A stretch of DNA of 64,000 bases from Dipteronia dyeriana (taxonomy: Eukaryota > Streptophyta > Magnoliopsida > Sapindales > Sapindaceae): the NCBI GenBank assembly GCA_032871835.1, contig CM065296.1, positions 54,837,288-54,901,287 on the forward strand, written 5' to 3'. Under the pieces are notes generated by a model. It was not told where the DNA came from. It made no database searches and saw only the letters and a list, made by a program, of their open reading frames with translations. A program made the position numbers and the translations under genes. This document shows, piece after piece, positions 11,101 to 22,061 of this stretch. The number at the start of each line of letters is the position of its first letter. The stretch's first letter is position 1.

Positions 11101-12461
11101 AAAATCTCATTCAACACCACCAGCATGTCTATATATTCTTTCCCTCTTTTTTTCTCATTTATTCTTAAATGCTTTTTGAGCCGTTGATTTAATATTGATG
11201 AAATTATTGACAAATATTTCCAAGGTGATCTGTTTATGAAGAATTTAAAATTTGTCTTCAATAAGTTCTAAGGTAACCAGGCTCTCGATTTTCTTATATT
11301 ACAATTTTTAAATTTTCTAATTGTTCTTGTTTTTTTTTGTCATTTTAATTTATTTTTATTTGAATTTTGTCCAGCTTCTTCGTGGAGATTTTAGATTTTT
11401 TTCTTAAAAAATTTCAAGTGAAGAGGTCGAAAGATGGTTGTTGGAATTTAATAGAGAGAGCAATAGCTCTTCTTTTTTAATTTCTTTTAATTTTAAATTA
11501 TTCATATATATATATATATATATATTGTGATTATAAATATATTGGTTTTTGGGCTTGAAATAGTTGTATATCTACTAGCATGTTGTTCGTAAAAATTGTA
11601 AAACTTTTGTTTAAAGATTACGAAATTGTTTATGTGCTGTTTTTTATTTTTGATTAAAGTAAGAAATGTTTTATGTACCAGGAATGCAACCTATAAGATA
11701 ACATGCGAGCGAAAAGTAAATTTTTATTTTATTTTTGGGTTATTTTTCAAGGATATGGATATCTTTATTTTAATTTTTTTCGTTTATTATTATTATTATT
11801 ATAGTATTGTTTGTTTGATGAGATATGATTGTGTTTTATGATCATATAGATCCAATAATAGATAATTACTACTTTTCAAACGCAATTTAATCAATTTCCA
11901 CAAACATGGCTGATTTCTTGAATAAAGATTAGTGGTCGTACTATTGACGATCAAATCATGCACAATTAATGGAGGTCATAAAATTGATTCTAATTTTAAA
12001 AATGTGCAGAATAGTCGGTAGAAGTTGTAGAGAGAAGCAATAATCAAATTTGATTGTTGTAATAGAATTTGTTCATCGGATGTTTAATTTTTATCATTGA
12101 CAATTGATGATTTTTATAAATCATCTCTTATAGAATTGGCATATGTAGTCCGACTGAAAATATAGGATATATATATGTGTGTGTGTATGAAAGTATACGG
12201 CTTTTATGGAAGGCCAAAAAAAAAAATTCAAATCTAACCCTTGAAAAGCAAAACCATTTATATTCAATTAATCTATTCTTTTCCTCATTTTTTTTAATTT
12301 ATCCGTTTTGTAAAATAATTTAATTTTAAAAAAATATTTTAGATCAGTTTATTTAGTTATCTATTTACTATTTTGATGCATTATGAGGTTGTGATTTTCT
12401 ATATTATTTGAGATTAAATACAAGATTTCGAAATTGTTATCAAAAGGTTTGTTGTTGTACT
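11101..12461. other. AT-rich intergenic DNA, nothing recognised
   Basis: Contains a short (TA)n at about 11503-11525 and long T runs. The plus-strand frame at 11626-11841 is Phe/Tyr/Ile-rich low complexity and I do not support it as a gene. Confidence 0.5.
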
Positions 12462-12468
12462 TTATAAA

Positions 12469-12629
12469 AGAGTAACGATAGATGTCCCAAGTTTTTTTTT
12501 TTCCAAATGATAAAGAATGTGAGGTGTCGATATCATATCAATCACCATATAATCTCATTATTTATAATAGGCTAACACCTCACGTGCCACATCCTTTGGA
12601 AAAAAAATTGAGACGTCTAACATTATTCT
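12469..12629. mobile_element. MITE copy 1, TSD TTATAAA
   Basis: A 161-bp noncoding element. The left end AGAGTAACGATAGATGTCCC pairs with the reverse complement of the right end, AGAATAATGTTAGACGTCTC, followed on both sides by a T-rich run ending in CC, giving about 33-bp imperfect terminal inverted repeats. It is flanked by TTATAAA at 12462-12468 and 12630-12636. The duplication length is compatible with hAT or Mutator-like mobilisation; I do not assign a superfamily. A related copy lies at 18690-18848. Confidence 0.8.
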
Positions 12630-12636
12630 TTATAAA

Positions 12637-13440
12637 ATCAGTTTAAATGAAAAGATTATAAAATAATTTAGATATTATGATTCTTTATTGGCAATTTAGA
12701 TATCGTATTTTGGTTTTCAAACCTACCTTATAAAATTATGAATTTAAAAGGTAACGTAGTGAATCAATCTATGAATCATGTTATTATATGTGAACAAATT
12801 AATTAGTTGTGGATTATGGTTCATTGACTTACATTTAGAAACTTAATCTAAAACAGAACTATAGATATTATTAATATATGAGACTTATATAATGGTCAAA
12901 TTCTATATCATCACAATCTTGGACGCTTAATTTGTTAGTTATTGTATCAATATCATTTTATATTCCTTTTTAATAATTATGTTGATGTCAGAATGTGTGA
13001 TATGATAAGGAAGACAAAATTGGGAAAATCATTTAGCTTTAATTGTTTTAACTTTTAAATCTCCTTCTGGTCTTTGCATTTAAGATTATGAAAACCGAGA
13101 AGTGAAGCATTAACATGAGATTTACTAATGAACATGGTGAAAAGGTACAATTGTATTGTTTTTTAATTATTAGTATTTTTATAGTGTTTTAAGGTTGAAT
13201 TATTTTAAGTACATTACAATATTTTTCATCATAAGAAAATCTATAAATATTATATATATATTAAATTTTACCATGTCCGCACATCGTGCATGTTGTAAAC
13301 AAGCATTGATAGTAACAGAAACCTTTTGTTTTTGTTTTCAAAAATTTGTTTTTATATGTTATTATTAAATATAATATATATATATATATATATATACATA
13401 CACACACACATTTAAATCAACAAACCTACAAGAATGAGCT
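12637..13440. other. AT-rich intergenic DNA, nothing recognised
   Basis: Only simple repeats are seen: a TA run at about 13375-13394 followed by a short CA run (13396-13410). No coding region is supported. Confidence 0.5.
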
Positions 13441-13474
13441 GGAGTAGCTCAACTGATTTGACGAAAGGGAAACG

Positions 13475-15953
13475 TGTTAGGATTATGCTCGATAGTAAGA
13501 GTGTAATATTGTAATGAACAATCTCTTTCATATGAATAAATTGATTTATAGTTTAACAAATCTTATAGCATTTATAGTTTAATTATTATAATTGTCAAAA
13601 GTAAATAATCATAAGGTCAAAAGACTATGAGAAAATAAGAATTGTTCATACATCTAGATATGTATGAGGTAGACACAATTCTTTAGTTAGTCTTGAATAA
13701 TATTCACAACTTAAGATAGAAGGTTGGGCGCCTTTATCTTGTCAAAGTTATAGATTCTTTTACTAGCATTGGAGTGGGATCAAATGTGTTATGATGAGTC
13801 TAAAATCATCAAAGTGTGGTGTCTTTGGGCAAAAAGAATCTAGTGTACTGGGTGCATTGAATATGATCAAAATGAAATACTTTATCTAGAACCGTCAATG
13901 GATCAAAGTTTTCATTTGAAGGCAATCAGAGAATCTATCACAATCCTGAGATAAATGATGGACTTATGGTTGCAAGTGTAATCATTTGAGCTATCAATGA
14001 GTACGATTATATAGTATAGTCTATCCTCGATAGTGTGGTGGTATTCATTTGTTAATCGATAGAGGACTTCATTTATATATATGGATATCGTGGCTCCATT
14101 TATTGAATGAAAGTAGAATACCATCATATGGATGTTTTGAGATACTGGATATTAAATCTTAACGTTAAGTTTTCAATAGTGTCTATTGAAATATGGCTTC
14201 TGGACAAGTCAAAATATCCAAGTTCAAAATGTGGTAATATGAGTAAATATGGTAACTTGAAGAGCTTTAGGCAGTCTATGAGCTCTTAGCGATTACTGGT
14301 ATTCTTTACGAGGATACACTTTCTCCAATAATGCTTTCTAGGGTATAAGTGAGTAACATCAACTTATTCTTTCTTTATTTAAGAGTTCAATTTTAGTTCT
14401 TTAGTGGAATGAACTAAAATTAAATAGATCGGACCTAAGTGAATCATTTGTTGCTTGTGATTAGGTTGTGTCTATTGGAGCTTATATTATATAGCCCGCC
14501 AAGATCCTCAATCCACACGAACTTGCATAGATCACTTGATATATTCTACCGGACCAATTTAGGGGTCCATCTAGAATTGTAATAAGGCATGAAAACTTGT
14601 TTCTTTTTGTAAGAATAGGTCTAGTTCACATGTGGACTTTTTATTAAGGTCCAATGAATTTAATAAAAAAAGAAAAATAAAATATGGCCCTTATATATGG
14701 TATGGGCGGCAAAGACTATTAAGAATAGCTTAAATATATTATTTTTTATTTGATTATTTAATTAAATGGAAATTAATTAATTTGTTGATTAATTAATTAA
14801 TTAATTAAAAGTAAAAAAAAAATTCCTAGTAGGAGATGGTTTCCTAAAACTATACTATTGTTGGTAGTATAGTTAATGTTAAAGAATATATTTGATAAGT
14901 AGATAAATAAAATGAATTATTTATCTAATCTAATTAGGAAGTCTTTAATATGGTTACAAATACATTATTGAGTTGGATTAGGAGTCTTGGTGTAGGAAAG
15001 AATTCTTTTTGGAAAAGGATTCTTAGTCACCAAGTAAAACTACTTAATGGTAGAATTCTTCTTTGAAAAGGATTCTTAACCACCAAGTAAATCTACTTAA
15101 GGATAGGATTCTTGTCCATCAAATAAATCCTTTTTAGGAAAGAATAAACTCTCCTAATCTATATCAAAGAGAATTTCGGCCATCTATGTATATGTACGAT
15201 GATGATAGAATTCCTTTTAGATAAGGATTCTTAACTACCAAATAAATCCACCTAAGGAAAGGATTCTTGCCAACCAAGTAAATCCTTCTTAGGAAATGAT
15301 TAATCATTCTATATATATGAGTTTGAAATTGGCCAGCCCATATAAGAAATTGCAAGAAAAATTTCGGCCAAGCTTGGGAATTTCTAAAGAAAGATTTCGT
15401 CCAAGCAAGAAAGAATTTTGAGGGAGAAATTTTTTGTTTTTACTTTGGACAAAATTCGACCAACTCTAAGCAATAGTGTGTGAATTCGGCCTAGTAGAGA
15501 AAAAAGAGGAGCGTTTTTGTTTTTGATAGTATACTAGTATCATTTACATCAAAATGGTTTTACGTACAACATCGAATCAAGGTTCACGGGAGTTTCAATC
15601 AAATTGATTGATAATTCACAAGTGACCGGACGTTCTTGGATTTTTCTCTTGGAGGATATTTGTAACTAACAAAGAAAAGATTTTGTTTATCTCCATCCTC
15701 AGGTATACAATTTAAAGAAAGGGAGTCCACACTCCTAGGTGATTCACGTTCGTGGTTGGATTGGAAGATCTTGTGGAATCAATTCGGCGCTTGTTCAATC
15801 GTCACGAGAAAAATGTACGATACTTTTATATACGTCAATTAATCTAAGGTTAAGGTTCTTGTTACATAAAAGGGAATTTTTTTATTTATACGCAAACCCT
15901 AATTTTTTGTTTCTCACTCTTCCGTTACGTTTTTAAACCGTTTTTTCCCTACA
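13475..15953 (+). mobile_element. Solo LTR, copia family 1 (copy B), TSD AAACG
   Basis: It starts TGTTAGGATTATGCTCGATA and ends TTTTTTCCCTACA, and is flanked by AAACG at 13470-13474 and 15954-15958, a perfect 5-bp duplication. It is a complete LTR of about 2.48 kb with no internal sequence, hence a solo LTR. It is longer than the 1.92-kb copy at 2017-3938 mainly because of repeated units built on AAGGATTCTT...CACCAAGTAAA between about 14990 and 15300. It carries several ATTTCGGCCA-like motifs (15170-15490). It interrupts one arm of the foldback element around it. Confidence 0.93.
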
Positions 15954-16292
15954 AAACGGACGTCTAGAAAAAATTACATTTACACACCTTGATTATATGC
16001 AAAATTACATTAAAACTGAAAAACAAATAACACATGCCTTTTGACATGTTGACTAATATCTAAAAAAATAAAATAATAATAATAATAATAATAATAATAA
16101 TTTTATTTTTTAAAAAATAAATAAAAATAATAATACTAAAAAACTTTTAAAAAATAATATATAATATCAATTGTAATAATAATAATGATAATAATAATAA
16201 CAACAATATATAATAATAATACTAATTGTAATACATAATAATATTTATGATAATATTAATAATTTTTTTAAATAATAGTAATAATAATAATA

Positions 16293-16337
<45 letters not shown>

Positions 16338-16597
16338 TAATTTTTTTTTTTCTATTAACGTCCATGTTTGTTATCATCATAGTGTGTGATAGTGGTTGGT
16401 CTTTCAGCCTCCGAACACTTGTTTAGAAGTGAGGATCCACAAAGTTTAGCGTTTCTCATATATTATTACTTTAAAATTTTAATATTATTATTATTATTAA
16501 AATTTAATAATAATAATAATAAAAATATTGTTATTATTATTATTTCTATTATTATTATTATTAAAATTTAATAAAAAGAATAATAATAATAATAATA

Positions 16598-16631
<34 letters not shown>

Positions 16632-16638
16632 GTCGTCG

Positions 16639-16683
<45 letters not shown>

Positions 16684-17275
16684 GGGTTATAGCATCAATG
16701 TCTCCAAAATTATACGTGAAATTACATAATACCCCTTAAACTATTTTTTTCTAGCACCAATGCACCCTAACTTATAAGCACATCTAAACAAACGTTCAGA
16801 GGTTGATGCACCAACCAACATCACACACTATGATGGTAACGAGCAAGGACGTTAATAGATAAAAAATAAAAAAATATATCATTTTATATAATTTTATCAT
16901 CATCATCATCATCATTATTATATATTATTATTTTATAGTTTATTATTATTATTATTATATATTACTAATCTTATTATTATGTATAATTATTTTTAAAGTT
17001 TATTATTATTATTATTATTTATTTTAAAAAGATAAAATTATTAATATATTTTTATATTGACATTAACAAACCGATCAAAGGGTGTGTGTTTTATTATTAT
17101 ATTTTTCCAGTTTAATGCAATTATGTGTAATGTTTCCTAGACGTTTGTTTCCCTTCCGTCACCTGGTTCCAATAAACGAAAGTTCAGGATGTTTAATGCC
17201 AGGTTAAAAATTTCGGGGGCAATATGCGTTTTGCGTAAAATTAATGGGTCATTGATGCTGTTGACCCTTTACAAT
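15954..17275. mobile_element. Nested foldback elements rich in TAA/TTA repeats
   Basis: Outer arms: GACGTCTAG at 15959 with ATTACA...GCAAAATTACATTAAAACTG pairs with CAGTTTAATGCAATTATGTGTAAT...CCTAGACGT at 17109-17144. Before the solo LTR inserted, the left arm continued into GACGAAAGGGAAACG at 13460-13474, matching the complement of CGTTTGTTTCCCTTCCGTC at 17142-17160. A middle pair, 16351-16430 and 16781-16860, shares TCTATTAACGTCC and CATCATAGTGTGTGAT. A further pair with ends AGGGTTATAGCATCAATG (16683) and CATTGATGCTGTTGACCCT (to 17268) marks another small element. The spaces are filled with long (TAA)n and (TTA)n. There is no transposase. Confidence 0.65.
16274..16340. repeat. (TAA)n microsatellite
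   Basis: An almost pure AAT/TAA run. Further TAA or TTA runs lie at about 16073-16099, 16478-16570 and 16580-16682, on the two sides of the foldback centre. Confidence 0.9.
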
Positions 17276-17774
17276 TAACAATCAAAGGGATTTTGGATGG
17301 AAAACTTGACATCAGGGGTAAAATGACTAATATTTAAGGTTTTTAGGGGTTGATTGGCTATTAGTGAAACTATATAGACCAGTTTATTAATATGGAAAAC
17401 GTTAGGGACGAAAATGATAATTTCCCTAAAATATATTCTATAATTATTGAGCTAATAAATGTATGGTTAACACTATACGTATTCGACGCATAAATTTTAT
17501 TTTGAATTCTTTTAGTGGACTAATTGATTTGGAAAGGAATATTTTTCTAGTTGCTCTATAATGATTAAGAGACTCTCTAGATCAAGATTTATGAACAAAG
17601 ATAGAATCAGACTAATTTAGTGGGATCTTTCATTCACATTTTTTTCAACCACAAAATTTTTATATCTAAAACCCTTGGACTTATGAATTAGGAGTATCCT
17701 ACTTTTACACAATTCACATAAGCACATGGTTCAACAAGCAATTGATATTTCATGATAAAGAATATAGTACTATT
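17276..17774. other. Noncoding DNA, nothing recognised
   Basis: No coding region or terminal repeat is seen. It ends in AAGCAATTGATATTTCATGATAA (about 17738-17760), which resembles the sequence after the LINE tail at 18190 and may be an old target duplication. Confidence 0.45.
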
Positions 17775-18190
17775 TGTAGCAGTGATCCTTATATAATGTA
17801 TTAACGGAGACCAATAGTTTAGTTGGTAAGGAGATTAACATTTGTAGTGATTCATTAGTTACGGTTTCGTGGATCAGTTCGGTTGGTTTGGGCAGCATGA
17901 ATCTTAGTTACTCTCTTGCTAATAGCTTAGCCAATAAGAGGTCTGATATGGATAGGTATGCTATGTTTCGGGAGGTTCACTGAGTTTTGTTTAGTGCTGG
18001 AGTGCTTCACGTTTTGCTGTCCTAGCCTGTTTTTAGCTTTGTTATGTGTGTTGTCTTGTTTGGCTTCCTTTTCTCTTTGTCTGCTGTTTGGTCTTTGTTG
18101 TTTGCGAGCTTTTGCGGGGCTTTTTGCTCCTCTTTGTTTCGTTTTTCCGGCTAGTTTGGCCGATGAATAAACTAGCTGTTAAAAAAAAAT
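17775..18190 (+). pseudogene. LINE 3' end remnant (RNase H tail and 3' UTR)
   Basis: The plus strand reads INICSDSLVTVSWISS near 17838-17885, like the SDS-containing core of the RNase H domain at the end of plant L1-type LINE ORF2. A stop follows at 17983 and then a T/G-rich, leucine- and cysteine-coding 3' UTR like those of the LINEs at 21400-21500 and 21720-21900. It ends with GATGAATAAACTAGC and an A run (18181-18189). The flanks CAATTGATATTTCATGATAA (before) and CAATTGAAATATGATCATAA (after) may be a decayed target duplication. It is 5'-truncated, as is usual for this class. Confidence 0.6.
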
Positions 18191-18689
18191 AAACAATTGA
18201 AATATGATCATAAGAAAAAATCTCTATTTGAAGAGGCATATATAGATCTTCGAATGGAATTGTAGTAAAGTGTTTATATATAATATTTTTCTTCTAAGGC
18301 AAACTAATTTTATTATAATTATATAGAAAAATTATCCCCCCATTGAAATATTAATTTAAGCAGTTACAAGATTAATCAGACTCTGTAAAAATGGTCTGGA
18401 ATACTACTCATACTATCCAAGAGAGGTTACGTATGGATTACAACTCTCACAATCGGAGAGATGGTTGCCCCCTTAAATCGGGAGAAAACTCCCCACACAT
18501 TCTTGTAAAATAAGCACGTTGGGACTCAAACCCCAAACTACTTGGTGTAGAAGGTGGGTACACAACTATCTCTATTAAGAGGTGATGTGCTCAATTAAAG
18601 TATTCTAAACATATGTAATTTGAAAATGAATTTAATTAATAATAGAGATGTAGATTAGTAGATGGTTATCTAGAATACACCAATTAAAA
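18191..18689. other. Noncoding DNA, nothing firmly recognised
   Basis: Includes a GC-richer patch near 18400-18600 (CTCCCCACACATTC, GGGACTCAAACCCCAAAC) that looks like part of an old dispersed repeat. It lacks a cloverleaf and is not a tRNA gene. Confidence 0.4.
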
Positions 18690-18848
18690 AGAGTAATGTT
18701 AGACTTTCCAAATAGTATTGACATATAAGGTGTCAATATCCCATAACTCACTATATAATCTCATGATTTATAAGATATTGACTTCTTACGTATCAACAAT
18801 ATTTAGAAAAAAAATTGGAATTTTTTTTGGGAATCCTACCATTACTCT
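18690..18848. mobile_element. MITE copy 2 (same family as 12469-12629)
   Basis: About 159 bp. The left end AGAGTAATGTTAGACTTTCC pairs with the complement of the right end, AGAGTAATGGTAGGATTCCC. The interior shares CACTATATAATCTCATGATTTATA and a GTGTCAATAT-like block with copy 1. The flanks (ATTAAAA and ATCAAAT) are only partly alike, so the duplication has decayed or the ends are a base or two off. Confidence 0.75.
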
Positions 18849-19223
18849 ATCAAATATTATTCCAAATTCTTTTAATTTCTAATTTATAAGTTTTGGAGTT
18901 CACAAGCAATTGTCTTGAGACCCAAAAAGGTTTACATCCCAAAACAGAAAAAGAGTAGTTATATGTATACGTGGGTGGGTAGCTGTGTTTCCAAGGGTTT
19001 ATGCTATGCAATTAATTTCATTAATTATTCCATTGTTTCTTGCTTTTGTTGAAAGCTGAGTGATAATTATCACAAGCTAACTATAAATTTATCTTCCTAT
19101 ATCATTTAATACAAGATTTGCATCTAACTTGTGCTACATTTATATATATTAACTTCTGTGGCCCAAAGTTCATTTATTTTCTAAAGAAAAAAAACTCTGG
19201 ACTGCTTTTGATTCATATATATA

Positions 19224-19969
19224 GGCCCAGTTTGGCATTGCTTCCCCAGCTGCTTTTGAGGCCAAAAGTGATTCTGGACCTAAGACAGGGTGTTTGGTAA
19301 AATCGTTGTGAAGTGCTTTTGGTCACTTTTAGCTTCTCCCAACTGAGTTTTTGAGAAGCTACAAATACATGCTTTTGGATTTTGGCTTCTGCTTTTAGAA
19401 AACGCACTACAGTGATATTAAATGAAATTTTACTAACTTTTCAACTTTGTCCTTACCTTTAATGAAATTTAACAAAAAAAATTGGACTTATAGCTTTGTA
19501 CAAAAAAAAAATGTTACCATATATGTATAAAAATTTTGGGATAATTAATTCAATAAAGTAGAATAAAATGAAATTAAAAAATAAAGTAGAATAAAATAAA
19601 TAAATGAAGAAATAAAGAAATTGGACTTATTAATTAAATAAAGTAGAATAAAAAATGGGACTAATTAATTCAATAAAGTACCATAATTATATAACACTTA
19701 ACACTAAACACAATTAAAAAAAAAAATGTAAAGTATAGCACATTAGTACCATTTAGATGTTTATGTCCTTTTAGTAATTTTACACACTCACAACACTTTT
19801 TATTTCAGTTTACTAAACACATTGAAATTACTTTTATTTCTCACAGCACTTTTGAAAATCAGTTTACCAAACACTCAGATGATTCTTCCCACAGCAATTT
19901 CAAAAGCAATTTCCCCCACAGTAATTTCAAAAGCACTTCTCCCCACAACACAACAATACCAAACTGGGC
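19224..19969. mobile_element. Non-autonomous element with GGCCCAGTTTGG inverted ends
   Basis: The left end GGCCCAGTTTGGCATTGCTT pairs with the complement of the right end, AGCCCAGTTTGGTATTGTTG. Subterminal regions on both sides repeat AAAAGTG/CACTTTT and CTTCTC/GAAGC-type motifs. It is 746 bp with no coding region, as expected of a hAT- or Harbinger-type MITE. The superfamily is unresolved because the AT-rich flanks (ATATATAG and TATAATAT) do not fix a target duplication. Confidence 0.75.
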
Positions 19970-20112
19970 TATAATATGGTTTGGGCCCTACTAAAGAATG
20001 CCATTTCTTCAAGTTAAGTGATGAACGTGATCAAGATCAATCAAGGAGCAGTGATGATCATGTTCATACATTTTGACTTTTAACTTTGGTCAACTTATAG
20101 CCCTCTCTTTCA

Positions 20113-20118
<6 letters not shown>

Positions 20119-20161
<43 letters not shown>
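20119..20161. repeat. (TA)n microsatellite
   Basis: About 21 TA units; a shorter TA run lies at 20707-20726. Confidence 0.95.
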
Positions 20162-20164
<3 letters not shown>

Positions 20165-20937
20165 TTTTTTTTTAGTTTTTTGTTTGACGTTTCTTTTTCG
20201 TTAAGAAACCAACAAAAAATTATTTATTTAATAAATATAAGAAAAATATTTATTAAAAAAATAAAAGTTTTGTAGTGGTTAACAAGTTTATTGGTTTGTG
20301 TTCACGAATAAAGTAGAAACCTGATTTTTTTTTATTTACCAGCAAAATGATCGGTATATATGTCCCCTACAATTACCGGATTAATTCTTATAGACTTTTA
20401 ACGGATGGGAAAACTTACGAGGCATCTCAGTTCGATAATCAATAATCATGCTGTTATAACCATAACAAGTTTACATTCGATGATGCAATAATTTGTGGTC
20501 ACACATGATTGTATGTGATCACAAATATATATAATATTATCGTATATGAATCGTATATAATCACACAATTAAATTATTGTGATTGGATATTAGAATATAT
20601 AATCATATATTAGAATATACAATCATATAAAATCCTATTAATGAAGAAATGATCACAGTCAAATTTTTTTATATTGCACCATGTAATGTTGCATCCAAGG
20701 GCAGTTATATATATATATATATATATAACTCATATAGAATGGTTCTCTACCAAGTATCTCTTATTTAAATTTTGATAATGATTTTGATGAAATCACATCA
20801 ATTTTTATGAATTTTGATCTGAATTATTTTTATGGCTGATAAATGAAATCTACCTACGAATAAAACTTGAGAATTTTTCAAGCACTATAATACCGATTTT
20901 GTTAAATATGAAGGTATTGGAAAATGGGTGAAATAAA
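20162..20937. other. AT-rich DNA, nothing recognised
   Basis: No gene, terminal repeat or RNA gene is supported. Its last bases, GAAAATTCAAGAAAATAG (20938-20955), form the left target duplication of the next LINE. Confidence 0.5.
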
Positions 20938-20955
20938 GAAAATTCAAGAAAATAG

Positions 20956-21503
20956 GCTCTCCAAGGGTTAGTGGTTGTCGTGGTATCTTTCGAAACTATA
21001 GGGCCTGTGAATGGTTGATTTGCTATTCCTCTTGATTAGGTTTTCATGTTTGAGGCCGAACTTTCGACAGTCTCGTTGGCCATTAATTTTGCTTGGAAGT
21101 ATGGGTGACATAGAATTTGGCTTGCGAGCGATTCTTCTTATGTGATTCAATTTCTTTCTTCTCATTCTGAGATGGTTCCTTGGAGGGAATCAGGTTGCAA
21201 ATGCGTTTTCTATGCATGCTTTGGAGTTTCAATCTGATTTTTGGTAGTTCTTTGTCCCGTCTATTCTTCTTTAGTTGGTAATGATTGCATGGAAGAAATT
21301 GGTAATGATTGCATGGGCCTGCATGCCTCTTTTTGTTTGGGGTTGTTTTTCCCATGTTTCTTTGTGCTTTGTTGCTTTTTGTCGCTATTTACTTTTCTTT
21401 TATCTTTTAAATATATATAGATACCGTCTAGGGGTTTTTCAACATATGATCGCTTTTGATGCTTTTTCCCTTGAGGTTAGTCCAATTTTATTAAAAATAA
21501 ATA
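20956..21503 (+). mobile_element. 5'-truncated LINE (RNase H end and 3' UTR) with 18-bp TSD
   Basis: The plus strand encodes the RNase H end of a plant LINE ORF2: AINFAWKYGW (about 21083-21112) and ASDSSYVIQFLSSHSEMVPW (about 21127-21186), followed by a broken frame and a T/G-rich 3' UTR ending GTCCAATTTTATTAAAAATA. GAAAATTCAAGAAAATAG flanks it at 20938-20955 and 21505-21522, an 18-bp perfect target-site duplication typical of target-primed reverse transcription. Only about 550 bp of 3' end was copied. It shares RNase H wording and the 3' UTR phrase ATGATCGCTT with the minus-strand LINE that starts 190 bp away, so both belong to one family. Confidence 0.88.
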
Positions 21504-21689
21504 GGAAAATTCAAGAAAATAGTTTTGGTACTTGAAAATTTCTCAAATTTTATTCATAAGTGAATTTTATTGAACTTGTTTTCCATAAAATAATCATATT
21601 AAAATTCATAAAAATCAATATGATTTCGTCAAGGTTTTTATTGAAATAAAAATAAGAGTTGAATCCCTTAAGAGATTTTTTTTTAATTG

Positions 21690-22061
21690 GATTGACCTTA
21701 TGGGAAAAAGCTTTACAAGCGATCATATACTGAAAAACCCGTAGACATTATCCACATATATAAAAAAGATAAAAGAAAAGTAAAGAGTGCCAAAAGCAAC
21801 AAATCACAAAGAACCAAGGGACAAACAACCCCAAATATAAAGAGGCACACATGCCACACCAAAAAGAAAAAGAAAGCATTAAGACTCTTGGCCCATGCAG
21901 TCACTGACAAATAAAGAAGAACATAACGGCAGGGCGGAGAACCACCAAGAATCATCATGAATCTTCAAAGCATGCTTAGAAAGTGCATCTGCAACCTGAT
22001 TTCTCTCCGTAAAAATATGGAAACCTGAAAATCCATCTGCGAGATTTGGAAAAAGTAACGT
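21690..22061 (-). pseudogene. LINE 3' end (RNase H end and 3' UTR), minus strand
   Basis: Read from 22061 to about 21690 on the minus strand. The RNase H end shows ERNQVADALSKHAL and HDDSWWF (about 22005-21950), followed by the 3' UTR and a short A-tract at 21686-21678. A frameshift lies near 22020. The coding sequence continues upstream at 23801-26008 after removal of the solo LTR 22062-23794, and again at 44838-45055 after removal of the Tat element. The 3' end of a second LINE of the same family faces it at 21503. Confidence 0.85.

Noticed and set aside
11626..11841. Plus-strand reading frame as a small membrane protein gene
   Set aside because: Its hydrophobicity comes from AT-rich low complexity (TTATTATTATTAT); no start context or homology signal.
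17958..18170. Cys/Leu-rich plus-strand frame as a secreted small protein
   Set aside because: It lies in the 3' UTR of a LINE remnant; the same T/G-rich composition appears in the UTRs of the two LINEs at 21400-21900.
18525..18545. GGGACTCAAACCCC as a tRNA B box
   Set aside because: No matching acceptor or anticodon stems and no A box at the right distance. GGTTCAAATC near 23208 was dropped for the same reason; it lies in a solo LTR.
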